Notes: generated from the letters alone by a model not told the origin. Positions 24,393 to 34,485 are shown, counted from the first letter of the stretch. The stretch: DNA of 64,000 bases from Bacillota bacterium (GCA_023393165.1 JAEWMJ010000002.1:186001-250000), one strand, 5' to 3'. Made by a program: numbers and translations.

Positions 24393-26276
24393 TTAAGAAG
24401 CCTGTAATGCGGTATCCTGCATGCTGTACTCGTTTATAAGAAAATGCAATTCATCAATCACGGGATCAGTTACATTTCCTACATATCCGGTTTGCGTGAA
24501 GTTGCCGAACCCGCACCGGTCAAGCAGCTCTATATATCCGTAATTGTATGCGCCGTAGGACATAAAATTTAAATATTTATCTGCTGCAACCGTCTGAGAT
24601 TTCTGCGCCTCCCCCCAAATATCGAGGGCTGTCAGTGCTGATGTCGCATAACTGATATAATACATCGGCGCGGTAAAAGTATGATTTACATACATCCATT
24701 CGTAATCCATGCCCCTGTCGCCTTCATAATCCAGTCCGTAGCTTAGGTAGATATCGTAATATGTTCGATTGATTTCTTCCAAAGTCATATCCGGATTTGC
24801 ATATACCGCCTGCTGAAACTCGTCTTCAATACATCCCATAATAATTGAGCTCAGCAGGCCGTCCAGATGCTGTATGCGGGCGGGCAATGCTTCTTCCTCA
24901 GAGAATATTTCATCATAATACGCATCGAAAAGGTACTCTAATCCCTGTGAGTGCACCTCCGATATATCGTACGAGCATAAATCCACCAGAAAGTTATTTT
25001 CCTGGTTATAGTATGCGTCAACAAAGTGCCCAAACTCGTGGACCGTATCGCATACGTCTTCCGGCGTGCCATAGGTTTTGTTAAATAAAAAGGGTTCCTG
25101 ATAATAGGGCAGCGTAGTAACATATCCGGTATCAGCCTTTTCGCTGCTCGGCCCAATGCTGTACAGCGAATATTCCGATAAATAATCGGCGGCGGCCGAT
25201 AATTCGGGAGAGATGCGCCCGCCGTACTCTTTAAGAATTGACAGGAGCTTTTCTGTCTGGAAATCGGTGTTTCCGCCGAATTCATAATACATGGCGTCCG
25301 AGTATGCGATGGTGGAAAAATACGCCGGAGCAAGCATATTTTTTACCGCATCACAGAACGCCCCGGCATCAGCCGTAGTGTAATCCCGGTTATAGACGTA
25401 GTCATAAGCGTAATCCGCGAAGCTGTCGTATCCATACATATGTGCCAATTCAGTACGGATATCCACCAGTTCTAAAAAAATGCCGCCGACCTGAGCGTTT
25501 TGTTCGGCTTCAAGCGCAAAACATATCTTGTAATAATCGTCTTCGGAAAGCGAGTGCATCCGGTCTTCAAGATCGGAAAAAGTCCATTTGGCATTGTCTA
25601 CGGAAACGGATACATCCTGGCAAATCAATTGCTCGTATTGCGTGGAAAGCTCGTTTTCCCGGTCCAGAAGTTCAATTTCCCGGTCGCTCATTTCTTCGTA
25701 ACTGAGAAAAGCCTGAGCTGTTTCTTCGCCAAGGTAGGCTTTCAGATCCCCGGCATAACCGGATTGCAGCGCTTTTGAGACGGCCGCGCAGGCCTGGTTG
25801 GAAATATCCAGGTATATATCGTTGCTGTAATTATATTCGTCGGCCCAGGTTTGGTCCAATGTATCTTCGTAGAATCTTATTTCCGCCAGATAGCACATTG
25901 TGGCGGCATAGAGGACCTCCTTGTAAAGAGCACCGTATTTTTCTTTTATTTCAGAAAACGCCTCTGTACCGGACTCTATTGCCGATAAGAAATCGCTTTT
26001 AGCCGAATTAAAAATTCCGCTGTCATACCGCTTATATTCCATATCGCCGTAATTAATGTCCGCATGCCATGGCGTTTTGAAATAGGCGCCTGCCGCTGTG
26101 TCTTCCCCGGAAGATGCAGCGCCGGCCGGTTCCTGCGGGCTGCTTTCCCTTATGGGGATAAGAGCTGTTTCTTGTGGGTCCCAATGGATATTGATGCACC
26201 CGGTAAGAGAAAGACACCCGGCAATAAGAATCACTGCAAGCAAAAATGATAAATGTTTAAAAAAATGACGCTTCAT
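24393..26276 (-). CDS. Lipoprotein M3-family (oligoendopeptidase F-like) metallopeptidase
   Basis: A 627-residue protein with a signal peptide (MKRHFFKHLSFLLAVILIAG) and lipobox-like Cys at 21 or 27 (LTGC), so probably anchored outside the membrane. The zinc motif HEFGH lies near residue 412 and the downstream Glu of the SEVHSQGLE segment near 438, as in M3 peptidases such as PepF. Cytosolic PepF enzymes lack a signal, so a lipoprotein form is less common. The ATG at 26276 has GGAGGA upstream; the longer frame begins inside that site. Likely role: trimming extracellular peptides. No transport genes are adjacent. Confidence 0.85.
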   Translation of the reverse strand: MKRHFFKHLSFLLAVILIAGCLSLTGCINIHWDPQETALIPIRESSPQEPAGAASSGEDTAAGAYFKTPWHADINYGDMEYKRYDSGIFNSAKSDFLSAIESGTEAFSEIKEKYGALYKEVLYAATMCYLAEIRFYEDTLDQTWADEYNYSNDIYLDISNQACAAVSKALQSGYAGDLKAYLGEETAQAFLSYEEMSDREIELLDRENELSTQYEQLICQDVSVSVDNAKWTFSDLEDRMHSLSEDDYYKICFALEAEQNAQVGGIFLELVDIRTELAHMYGYDSFADYAYDYVYNRDYTTADAGAFCDAVKNMLAPAYFSTIAYSDAMYYEFGGNTDFQTEKLLSILKEYGGRISPELSAAADYLSEYSLYSIGPSSEKADTGYVTTLPYYQEPFLFNKTYGTPEDVCDTVHEFGHFVDAYYNQENNFLVDLCSYDISEVHSQGLEYLFDAYYDEIFSEEEALPARIQHLDGLLSSIIMGCIEDEFQQAVYANPDMTLEEINRTYYDIYLSYGLDYEGDRGMDYEWMYVNHTFTAPMYYISYATSALTALDIWGEAQKSQTVAADKYLNFMSYGAYNYGYIELLDRCGFGNFTQTGYVGNVTDPVIDELHFLINEYSMQDTALQAS

Positions 26277-26383
26277 ACCACATCCTCCAATATACACAGT
26301 AACAGTTTATGGGTAAAAAGGCAATCAGATGACAGATAACGTCCAAATTTAAATAAATGAATGAATTGGCCGCGCCTTATCAA

Positions 26384-26430
26384 GGTAAAATGAAAGGGTT
26401 TGCCCCTGCTTTCAGCAAGCGGCAAACCCT
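26384..26430 (-). terminator. Terminator after the chemoreceptor gene
   Basis: On the minus strand AGGGTTTGCC (26430-26421) pairs with GGCAAACCCT (26404-26395), a perfect 10-bp stem, followed by T-rich sequence. Confidence 0.85.
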
Positions 26431-26458
26431 GTCGATTGATTCATTAATTCGCTTGGAA

Positions 26459-28981
26459 TCAGTATTTCTGGTCGTCGTCCGTAAAATTCAGCGCGGGATG
26501 GGATTTATCTGCGCCGGTCAGCGCTGATTCCGTATCCAGCAGTCCTTCCTTTTTGAGGCGGAACACCTCGATCTTCTTTTTCAGAAGTTCAGACTGCGCT
26601 GAGAGCTCCTGGCTGGCTGCGGCGCTTTCCTGGGCGGTTGCGGAATTGTTCTGCACAACCTGCGATACCTGTTCCAGACCCTGGTTGACCTGCGCGATGC
26701 CGGACGCCTGTTCACTGGATGCAATCGCAATCTTTTCGCCGAGCTCCACTGCTTTATCCACATTTTTCACAATGTTTGAAAGCGCTTCCGCCGTTTCGTT
26801 GGCGATTCCGGTTCCTGCAGAAACCTTTTTCATGGATCCTTCTATCATTTCGGTCGTTTCTTTTGCCGCGTCGGCGCTGCGCGCGGCTAGGTTGCGCACT
26901 TCCTCGGCAACCACGGCAAAACCTTTGCCGTGTACGCCGGCCCGCGCTGCTTCCACCGCGGCGTTCAGCGCAAGAATATTGGTCTGGAAGGCAATGTCGT
27001 CTATCACCTTGATGATCTTGGAGATGTTCCTGGAAGAATCGTTTATCTCTTCCATGGACTTCAGCATTTCTTCCATCTGGCGGCTGCACTGGGCTGCGGC
27101 ATCCTTTGCGGCAATCGCCATCTTATTGGATTCGGTGGAATTATCGGCATTGTGCTTTGTCTGTTCCGCGATCTGCGCAATGGAAGCAGTCAGTTCTTCA
27201 ATCGAACTGGCCTGTTCGGTCGCGCCGACGGATATCAGCTGCGCGCCGTCGGAAACCTGTTTTGTCCCTGTCGCCATTTGATCCGCCGCGTCGTTGATTT
27301 CAGTAAGCATACCGCTTAATGAATGCACGATCTTGTTGATGGAATCCTTGAGCTGTACAAAATCGCCCAGATATTCGGATTCAATATACTGAGTGATGTT
27401 TGCGTGTGCAATTTCATTCAGCACGGAGGAAATTTCGACTATATACCTGTTCAGCGTGCCGATCGTATCGTTCAGCGCATTTTTCAGGATCGCGTGATCG
27501 CCTTTAAAGTCGCCGGTCAGTGAAACGCCAAGGTTGCCCTTTGCCACCTCCTGAAGCACAGCGACGGCTTCGTTAACCGGCTGCAGCACCGTGTCCAGGG
27601 TAGTGTTGAAACCTTCGATGATCTTGTTGTATGCGCCCGGGTGCTTTTCCGCATCCGCGCGAATGGACAGCTGGCCTTCCGCCGCGGCGTTGATCAGCAG
27701 ATTCGTATCGGCCACCAGTTCTTTCAGTGTTCTTATGGTAATGTTCAGGCTGTTTTTTATGATTGCATAATCGCCTTTGAATTCTCCGGTAACCTCGCAG
27801 TCCAGATTGCCTATGGAAACCTCGCCCAGCACGCCGGCCGCTTCGTTTACCGGTTTTGTTACGGCGTCAAGGGTCTGGTTGAATCCTTCAATGATCTTTC
27901 TGTAAGCGCCCTTATGCTTTTCTGCGTCCGCACGGACGGACAGTTCGCCATCCGCGGCTGCTTCAATCAGAACATCCGTATCCTCTTTGAGTTTCTTTAT
28001 GGAAACAAGTATGCTCTTGAAAGCGTTGGACATCTCCCCTACTTCGTCCCTGGAGTCAATGCCGGTGGATTCAATATCCGTATCGCCGTCCGCCAGTTGT
28101 TTCACGGCGCCGGTCAGCTTTTTAATGGGACGGCTGATTCCCCTGGATATTGAAATGCCTATAAACAGTGAGAAGAATACAACAACGCCTATCAGGATCA
28201 AGGTGTTGCGCTGTACTGTCGCGGCGTTGGTTTTATTGGCTGTATCCTGAACGCCGGCTTTGGTGGTAACGGACATTGCAAAATCGTCGATTGCCTTGGA
28301 TACCGCTTTCTCGGCAACATACAGATCCCCGACATTCATATAATCGTCTATAACCGATTGCTTGTCGCCCGACATTGCGCTCTCTGCCGCCGACTGCATC
28401 AAAGGATTATAGTTGGCAAGCGTTTGATTCAGTATCTCCAGCTGATTCTGGGCATCCTGATTTTGAGTCAGCAGCATTCCTATCGTTGAAAGCGTTCCGT
28501 CGATCGCTGTTTTAGACTGGTTGATCTGGGAAGAGTAGGCGATTGCCATGGACTCGTCTTCTTCCAGCAGCAGGTTGCGGATAGCGGTGCATTCCTGCTG
28601 AAAAGATTTGTTTACGTCGTTAATGGAACGCATCGGCAGCAGCATTTCTTTATACATCTGCGTACTGGAGGCGCTGACCTGGTTCAAAACGAAGCTGTCG
28701 TACAAGCCCATTCCGGCGCCCAGTCCCGCAATTACAAAAAAGCCGATTAAAATCTTAGGCGCAATTTTTGTGTTTTTCATGAATACGGAAAATTTGCTTT
28801 CCTTCTTTGGTTTTCTGTTTTTAATCTTTTTTACTTTGGTTTTCTTCTTTACAGGTAACTTTTCCGCGGCGGCTGCCGGTTCCGCGTCAGCTGCTGGTAC
28901 CATATCAGCGGCTGGCTCTGCAGTGGTTAGCGGTTCAACAGATTGAGTCATATTTTTTTTACTTTTTTTGCCGAATTTCAT
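26459..28981 (-). CDS. Methyl-accepting chemotaxis protein with tandem HAMP-like repeats
   Basis: An 840-residue membrane chemoreceptor. A highly basic, Ala/Pro-rich cytosolic tail (residues 1-70, several KKK clusters) precedes membrane segment 1 (about 76-98). A four-helix extracellular sensor follows (about 99-257), then membrane segment 2 (about 259-279) and a HAMP domain (about 280-333). Next come two near-identical 90-residue HAMP-like units, about 336-425 and 426-516, each with the RADAEKH...KIIEGFN and FKGDxAIxKN motifs. The signalling hairpin tip (QTNILALNAAVEAARAG) is near 665. The ligand is unknown. No other chemotaxis or flagellar gene is in the window. Confidence 0.92.
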   Translation of the reverse strand: MKFGKKSKKNMTQSVEPLTTAEPAADMVPAADAEPAAAAEKLPVKKKTKVKKIKNRKPKKESKFSVFMKNTKIAPKILIGFFVIAGLGAGMGLYDSFVLNQVSASSTQMYKEMLLPMRSINDVNKSFQQECTAIRNLLLEEDESMAIAYSSQINQSKTAIDGTLSTIGMLLTQNQDAQNQLEILNQTLANYNPLMQSAAESAMSGDKQSVIDDYMNVGDLYVAEKAVSKAIDDFAMSVTTKAGVQDTANKTNAATVQRNTLILIGVVVFFSLFIGISISRGISRPIKKLTGAVKQLADGDTDIESTGIDSRDEVGEMSNAFKSILVSIKKLKEDTDVLIEAAADGELSVRADAEKHKGAYRKIIEGFNQTLDAVTKPVNEAAGVLGEVSIGNLDCEVTGEFKGDYAIIKNSLNITIRTLKELVADTNLLINAAAEGQLSIRADAEKHPGAYNKIIEGFNTTLDTVLQPVNEAVAVLQEVAKGNLGVSLTGDFKGDHAILKNALNDTIGTLNRYIVEISSVLNEIAHANITQYIESEYLGDFVQLKDSINKIVHSLSGMLTEINDAADQMATGTKQVSDGAQLISVGATEQASSIEELTASIAQIAEQTKHNADNSTESNKMAIAAKDAAAQCSRQMEEMLKSMEEINDSSRNISKIIKVIDDIAFQTNILALNAAVEAARAGVHGKGFAVVAEEVRNLAARSADAAKETTEMIEGSMKKVSAGTGIANETAEALSNIVKNVDKAVELGEKIAIASSEQASGIAQVNQGLEQVSQVVQNNSATAQESAAASQELSAQSELLKKKIEVFRLKKEGLLDTESALTGADKSHPALNFTDDDQKY

Positions 28982-29182
28982 GATATTCCTCCCGTATAAT
29001 TTTTTTGACCGTATTTGTTTGCCTGTACCATGATTTCAAAAAAAATACATAACAATAAAGAGTACCCAATATTATAACGAAACAATGACAAAATAACTTT
29101 AGCTTATTTTCCAAATTTATCGGTCTGTACCATAAACTGGAGCAATAAAAAGTGTAAAAACTCGTATTTTAAAATGAAAAAA

Positions 29183-31180
29183 TTATTTGAATGAGATCCG
29201 CCCGACCGCGGTCGCGACCGCGCGCGAACCTAAGTACATTGTGCCGTCGGCGGTTTTGCATGTATTACGGATAATTTCGTACGTAACGTTCAGGTCATCC
29301 CCGCTTCCCCTCCGCTTTGCCTCGGCGATCGCATGGGCCTGCGCTGCGCGGGCCGCTTCCTCTTCGGCTTCGTCCTGGCAGGTAAAAACCGTATTTTTTT
29401 CTTTTCCGTATACGGTATAAAGGAGCGTTTTATCGGGGAGCATTTCCGGCTTTATTTCAATGCTGCAAACGGCTGAGACGTTTCCTACCACAGCGCCCAG
29501 CGCGTTGGCTACATTTGCGTATTCGGGAACAATATATTCGGTATTGAGCGCGCGGGCTACGTCCGGCAGAAAAATGTGTATAGGAGCGCCTATCCCAACG
29601 AGTACGGACGGTGTTTGAAACATAAATTCAATCATGCCGCGGTCCCCTCTGCGGTAACTCTCTGTGATCAGCATTTCAATATCCGGACCCAGGCCCTTTT
29701 TTTCCAGATGCGGATATTTGTTTTGCAGTAAAATCCGTACGATATTAAAATAAAGTTTCAGCTTTACTTCGCCGTAAACCTTGTCATACAATTTTTCGGG
29801 AGGCATTCCAAGGCATTCAGCGATATACTGCGCGCCCAAAGCCGACGCTTTGCTGTCGCATCTGGAGAAATCACCTTTTAAATGCATAATATCGGTGGGC
29901 GTCAGTCCGGCGCGCATGACAATGCCTTCCCGCTCAAGCCGTTGTACGCCAAACGTATAGATATCCTTCCCCATGGTCCGTGCGGCTTCTTCCAGGCTTA
30001 ACGGCCCGTCTTTCAGCTTTTCGCAGAACTTTTTTTCAAAATCGTCATAATTCGGATTGCCGCCTATATCCCTCACAGGCACAAAAAATTCGTGCAGAAA
30101 CCGGTCGTGGGTTTTTCCGCGCCCCAAAAGATCCCCTAGTTTTTCGGTAATGGAAGGGTATTTTTCAGAAGCAATACAAAGCGGGATTACGCGTACGCTG
30201 TCAATATAAAGTTTCCCGTTTTTGTAACGCACTGCGCTGTCTCCGCCCAGCCCGAACGTGTCGATAAAAAGGCCTTTCACAAAGGTTTTCCATTTTCCGA
30301 TTTGTATGCCGTTTTTTACCTGAACGGGCGTTCCGTCTTTTACCAGCGCAATATCCGTGGTGGTACCGCCCATATCCACAATTACCGCGTTCTTCCGGCC
30401 GGTGAGCGTGATGCCGCCCAGAACGCTTGCGGCCGGGCCGCAGAGCAGGGTCTCCACAGGACGAAGACTGGTGAATTCTTCGGACATCAGGCTGCCGTCG
30501 CTGCGCACGATCACGCAAGGCGCGATTAAATTTCTTTTCTGAAGCGCCGTCTTAATGGAAATCAGGAACTCCTTTATCACCGGAACAAGCCGGGCGTTCA
30601 AAAGTATGCTGGCGCCCCGCTGTACGCAGTTGATATCGGAAAAAAGTTCGTGACCGCAGATCACCGGGATATTAAGCCCGCCTTCTACTATTTGCTTGGC
30701 CTGTTTTTCCTGCATCGCGTTATTGTGCATCGCATGCAGCGCAACAATGCCCACGGCGTCGCAATTTGCAAACTGTTCCCGGCAGCGGTTCTCAAACCCG
30801 TTCCAATCGGGTTCTTTCAGTATTTCACCGTTGCCTCCCACCTCGCTGTCCAAAAAGCAGACTGCTTTTTCATCGTTCAGGCCGTAGCTTGCCCCCACAT
30901 CCTGAAAAATTTTTTGATCCAAACCGATAAACACCAGCTTGGCGCGTCCGCCCTTCTCTTCCACGCATGCGTTTGTCGCAAGCGTTGTAGACAGCGATAT
31001 CAGTTCCGCCTGTTTCAATAAATCGCCCGAAAGGCCGTCCAGGGCGTTCCCGATGCCTACGGAAAGGTCTTCCCTTGTTGTAAGGGCTTTGGCGTGCGAT
31101 AAAATTTTTTTATTTTCAAAATCATAAAGCACTGCGTCGGTATAAGTCCCGCCAGTGTCAATACCAATACCAATTTTCAT
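29183..31180 (-). CDS. Hydantoinase/oxoprolinase subunit A family protein
   Basis: A 665-residue protein of the HyuA/N-methylhydantoinase A family, ATP-dependent enzymes opening hydantoin or oxoproline-type rings. The N-terminal phosphate-binding loop GIDTGGTYTDAVL and the second VDMGGTTTDIALV are the ASKHA-fold ATPase motifs. The usual HyuB partner gene is not adjacent, so either it is elsewhere or this subunit works alone. It has GAGGAA upstream and is divergent from the YpsA gene. Substrate not assignable. Confidence 0.85.
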   Translation of the reverse strand: MKIGIGIDTGGTYTDAVLYDFENKKILSHAKALTTREDLSVGIGNALDGLSGDLLKQAELISLSTTLATNACVEEKGGRAKLVFIGLDQKIFQDVGASYGLNDEKAVCFLDSEVGGNGEILKEPDWNGFENRCREQFANCDAVGIVALHAMHNNAMQEKQAKQIVEGGLNIPVICGHELFSDINCVQRGASILLNARLVPVIKEFLISIKTALQKRNLIAPCVIVRSDGSLMSEEFTSLRPVETLLCGPAASVLGGITLTGRKNAVIVDMGGTTTDIALVKDGTPVQVKNGIQIGKWKTFVKGLFIDTFGLGGDSAVRYKNGKLYIDSVRVIPLCIASEKYPSITEKLGDLLGRGKTHDRFLHEFFVPVRDIGGNPNYDDFEKKFCEKLKDGPLSLEEAARTMGKDIYTFGVQRLEREGIVMRAGLTPTDIMHLKGDFSRCDSKASALGAQYIAECLGMPPEKLYDKVYGEVKLKLYFNIVRILLQNKYPHLEKKGLGPDIEMLITESYRRGDRGMIEFMFQTPSVLVGIGAPIHIFLPDVARALNTEYIVPEYANVANALGAVVGNVSAVCSIEIKPEMLPDKTLLYTVYGKEKNTVFTCQDEAEEEAARAAQAHAIAEAKRRGSGDDLNVTYEIIRNTCKTADGTMYLGSRAVATAVGRISFK

Positions 31181-31316
31181 AAGAGTTCCTCAAAGCATGT
31201 ATAAAATAAATTTATCATACCACCAATCGGATTATTTTGCTTTAAAAATAATATTGTTTTTTTGTGCATTTTCATTCAAAAATCCGCCGCGGTCCAATTG
31301 ATAAAACCGATTTAAA

Positions 31317-31346
31317 TTGAAAATCGCGGAATAGTTGACTTATAAT
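31317..31346 (+). promoter_or_regulatory. Promoter of the YpsA/SLOG gene
   Basis: TTGAAA (31317-31322) and a perfect TATAAT (31341-31346) are 18 bases apart, about 20 bases before the ATG. Confidence 0.65.
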
Positions 31347-31365
31347 AAATACAAAGAGGGAAATT

Positions 31366-31908
31366 ATGGACCGGAAAATATGTTGTTTTTCAGGACACAG
31401 GCCGCAAAAATTGTCCTTTGGATACGACGAAGGCCATCCGGACTGCGTTCGCCTGAAAACAGCCCTGAAAAACGAGATCCTTTTAAAAATACAACGAGGC
31501 TGCACCGGCTTTTTGACCGGGATGGCGATGGGCACGGACATTTGGTGCGCGGAAATCGTGCTGGAACTAAAGAAACAGTATCGCCGAAGCAACATCACAT
31601 TAACCGCGGTGATCCCGTTTCAAAACCAGGCTTCATCCTATCCCGCGGAGTATATGAAACGGTACGCCCGGCTGCTTCAATGCGCGGATTCAACGGTTTT
31701 GATCGGTGAAAAGTACGCGCCCGGCTGTATGCAGAAGCGCAACCGCTATATGGTGGACAACGCCGGCTGCCTGATTGCGGTTTGGGGCGGCGCTGCGGGA
31801 GGCACGCGGGATACCCTCCGGTATGCCCGCAAGAAGGGACTCGAAATCGTCCTTATTCATCCGGACGGCGCGGAAAGAGAAGAGATTCCCGCCCAGATGC
31901 ATTTCTAG
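31366..31908 (+). CDS. YpsA-like SLOG-family protein (DUF1273)
   Basis: A 180-residue cytosolic protein with the YpsA features CFSGHRPQKL at the N-terminus, GFLTGMAMGTDIWCAEIVL near residue 47, and NRYMVDNAGCLIAVWGGAAGGTRDTLRYA near 125 (positions given). The SLOG fold binds nucleotide-derived ligands. Bacillus YpsA influences cell division, but the biochemical role is unsettled. It is followed after 48 bases by fbp on the same strand. Confidence 0.85.
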   Translation: MDRKICCFSGHRPQKLSFGYDEGHPDCVRLKTALKNEILLKIQRGCTGFLTGMAMGTDIWCAEIVLELKKQYRRSNITLTAVIPFQNQASSYPAEYMKRYARLLQCADSTVLIGEKYAPGCMQKRNRYMVDNAGCLIAVWGGAAGGTRDTLRYARKKGLEIVLIHPDGAEREEIPAQMHF

Positions 31909-31956
31909 TTAATAATGGTTGGGCGCATTTGATTTTTTGAAAACAGGAGAATAATA

Positions 31957-33891
31957 ATGTTGTTTGGAAAGGTCGACGAGTTAAAATATCTGGAAAGTTT
32001 GTCTAAAGAATACCCCACCATTCAGTCTGTGTGTACGGAAATCATTAATTTAAAAGCAATTCTGGGCCTGCCCAAAGGAACGGAACATTTTATCAGCGAT
32101 ATTCACGGAGAAGACGAGGCTTTTTGCCATATACTGAACAACGCTTCGGGCGTGATCCGTGAAAAAGTGAACCGGTTGTTTGAAAAAACGGTCGCATCCG
32201 GTACACGGACAGAGCTGTGCACACTTATTTATTACCCCGAACAAAAAATCGAAGAGGCAAAAAAGCAGGAAAACGACATGCAGGAATGGTACAAGATCAA
32301 TCTGTACCGCCTGATTGAGGTTTGCAGGCTGTGCGCGTCCAAATATACGCGCTCCAAGGTAAGAAAGGCGCTGCCCGCCGATTTTGAGTATATTATCGAC
32401 GAACTGCTGCATACCAATTACGATGAAAAGGATAAGCAAAGTTATTACGAAAACATTATTTCCACCATCATCAATATTGACAGGGCGGACGCTTTTATCA
32501 TTGCCCTAGCAAACGTGATCAAGCGCCTTGTTGTGGACCGGCTGCATATTGCCGGGGATATCTTTGACCGGGGCCCCCACGCGGATATTATCCTGGAACG
32601 CCTGATTAGCCATCACTCGGTGGATATCCAGTGGGGAAACCATGACATACTGTGGATGGGCGCGGCGGCTGGCAGTGAAGCCTGTATCGCGAACGTTCTC
32701 AATATATCCACAAAATACGGCAACATCGATTTTGTGGAAAACGCCTACGGCATCAACCTGCGTCCGCTGGCGCTGTTTTCAAGGGAGACTTACAGGGATG
32801 AGGCCGACCTTTTAAAAAATATGCACAAGGCAATCGCGGTGATTCAGTTTAAGCTGGAAGGACATATCATCAGCCGCCATCCGGAATACGGCATGCAGGG
32901 CAGGATGCTTTTGCATAAAATCGATTACGATCAGAAAACCGTCGATATAAATGGTACGGTTTACGCGCTTAACGATACGGATTTTCCCACAATAGACCCT
33001 GAAGACCCGTATGCATTGACAAAAGAAGAAGAAGAGGTTATGAGCAAGCTCAGGCTGTCGTTTGCGCAGAGCGAAAAACTGCAGCGGCACGTCCGGTTTC
33101 TGTTTTCCCAGGGAAGCATGTACAAGATATTCAACGGGAACCTGATATTCCACGGATGCGTGCCGGCCGCTCCCGAGGGCGAATTATATGAATACAATCT
33201 GGGAAATGCCGTGCTTCGCGGAAAAGAATTTTTTGATTATGCCGACAGTTTTGCAAGAAAAACGTACTATGCCGACGACAGGTCGCCCGAAAAACAAAAC
33301 GGGCTGGATTTTTTATGGTATCTGTGGTGCGGCAGTAAATCCCCGCTTTACGGCAGGGACAAGATGACCGCATTCGAGCGCATGTTCATTGATGACGAGA
33401 GCGCATGGACCGAAATTAAAGACCCCTATTATGATCTTATAGAGAAAAAGGATTTTTGTGAAATGATATTGAAAGAGTTCGGACTGGAAGACCCGTATTC
33501 GCATATCATTAACGGGCATATCCCCGTGTTGTCCAGGGAGGGAGAAACGCCTGTCCGCGGCGGCGGGAAGCTGATCATGATAGACGGAGGGTTTTGCCGC
33601 GCATACCAGAAGAAAACGGGTATTGCCGGTTACACGCTCTTCTATAATTCTTACGGTATCCGCCTGGTTTCGCACGAGCCGTTTTCGGGAATGGCGGACG
33701 CGATCCGGCGCAACAAGGACATCCTTTCCACGTTTGTGGTGTTCGATACGGCTGCGCACAGGATAACCGTTGACCAGACGGACGTCGGAGCGGAACTGAA
33801 AGCCAAAATCAACGATCTTTCCAACCTGCTGAAAGCCTACAGGATCGGGGTGATCAAAGAGAAAAAAACAGTCCGGAATTTGGGCAAATAA
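31957..33891 (+). CDS. fbp: Fructose-1,6-bisphosphatase, class III
   Basis: A 644-residue class III fructose-bisphosphatase, the gluconeogenic enzyme characteristic of Bacillota. It belongs to the metallophosphoesterase fold: ISDIHGED near residue 46, AGDIFDRGPHAD near 204 and WGNHDILWMGAAAG near 232 supply metal ligands; NGHIPV near 521 is the further His motif. Length matches the family (about 640-670). Ribosome binding site AGGAGA. Confidence 0.97.
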   Translation: MLFGKVDELKYLESLSKEYPTIQSVCTEIINLKAILGLPKGTEHFISDIHGEDEAFCHILNNASGVIREKVNRLFEKTVASGTRTELCTLIYYPEQKIEEAKKQENDMQEWYKINLYRLIEVCRLCASKYTRSKVRKALPADFEYIIDELLHTNYDEKDKQSYYENIISTIINIDRADAFIIALANVIKRLVVDRLHIAGDIFDRGPHADIILERLISHHSVDIQWGNHDILWMGAAAGSEACIANVLNISTKYGNIDFVENAYGINLRPLALFSRETYRDEADLLKNMHKAIAVIQFKLEGHIISRHPEYGMQGRMLLHKIDYDQKTVDINGTVYALNDTDFPTIDPEDPYALTKEEEEVMSKLRLSFAQSEKLQRHVRFLFSQGSMYKIFNGNLIFHGCVPAAPEGELYEYNLGNAVLRGKEFFDYADSFARKTYYADDRSPEKQNGLDFLWYLWCGSKSPLYGRDKMTAFERMFIDDESAWTEIKDPYYDLIEKKDFCEMILKEFGLEDPYSHIINGHIPVLSREGETPVRGGGKLIMIDGGFCRAYQKKTGIAGYTLFYNSYGIRLVSHEPFSGMADAIRRNKDILSTFVVFDTAAHRITVDQTDVGAELKAKINDLSNLLKAYRIGVIKEKKTVRNLGK

Positions 33892-33954
33892 TTAACGATC
33901 ATCTTTCGGGTTGGTTCGGATTGATGATAATGTATTATTTTTAACAATCCATAA

Positions 33955-34258
33955 TTAGATGGACTGTTTCCTTAAAATAATGAAGGCTGCTGAAAGCCCC
34001 ACTACCCCACCCCAAAAAACTACGATTTTTCGGGGACCCCGGCCAGGCGTTTTGAGCATTGCATTGTTGCGCGTAGTACATCCTACGCTGAGAAGAGCGG
34101 AGCCGGCCGCCGCCAGTGGCGGATAAAGGAAGGCGAACACTCACTGAACGCGAGATGAATACAAGCGATAATCCCCAAAGAATATACCTTACGCGTAGTA
34201 TGAATCCGCTGTGAAGTGGGAAGGGCGGAAAAACAACAAAGTAGTTGGGTTTGTCAGC
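33955..34258. repeat. Structured dispersed repeat, copy A
   Basis: The fbp-malQ gap (33892-34485) contains no gene. Most of it is an element whose core, 34095-34258, closely resembles 47390-47552. Shared landmarks are GAGCGGAGCC, CGCCGCCAGTGGCGG, AAGGAAGGCGAAC, CTCACTGA...GAGATGAA, TGAATCC...GTGAAG and TTGTCAGC. TCACTGAAC and the downstream GTGAAGTG half can form part of a long imperfect stem. A smaller hairpin, GCGTAG and CTACGC (34070-34087), lies before the core. The minus strand is open here but I judge it non-coding. Confidence 0.8.
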
Positions 34259-34267
34259 AGCCTGAAT

Positions 34268-34289
34268 CAGCCTTGGGGCTGTTTTTTTT
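34268..34289 (+). terminator. Terminator at the end of repeat copy A
   Basis: CAGCC (34268-34272) pairs with GGCTG (34277-34281), followed by eight T residues. It may end fbp transcription or transcription of the repeat itself. Confidence 0.75.
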
Positions 34290-34485
34290 ATGGCATGGTT
34301 TAATCCTCTCAAATTGGTTTAAATACAATTGGTGAACATAATATTTCATAATAATGCAAAAAAATTGGTAATTTGTTGCACACAGAATATTTTTTTTCTA
34401 TAATACGAAAATAACAGAGCGGCAAAAATGCGCCGAAGAACATATAAAAGCAGTAAGCCTTTGGGCTGAAGCCGGGGAGGCGGTA

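Noticed and set aside
29100..29130. SigD-type chemotaxis promoter (GACCGATAA) before the chemoreceptor.
   Set aside because: No TAAA box at the required 15-base spacing.
31272..31598. 108-codon minus frame overlapping the YpsA gene.
   Set aside because: Lies mostly antisense to a conserved gene and covers its promoter; no supporting features.
33941..34312. Minus-strand open frame across repeat copy A, with a counterpart at 47152-47529.
   Set aside because: The shared translated segment is explained by nucleotide similarity of the repeats; there is no good ribosome binding site and the frame has low-complexity Ser/Arg/Leu composition.
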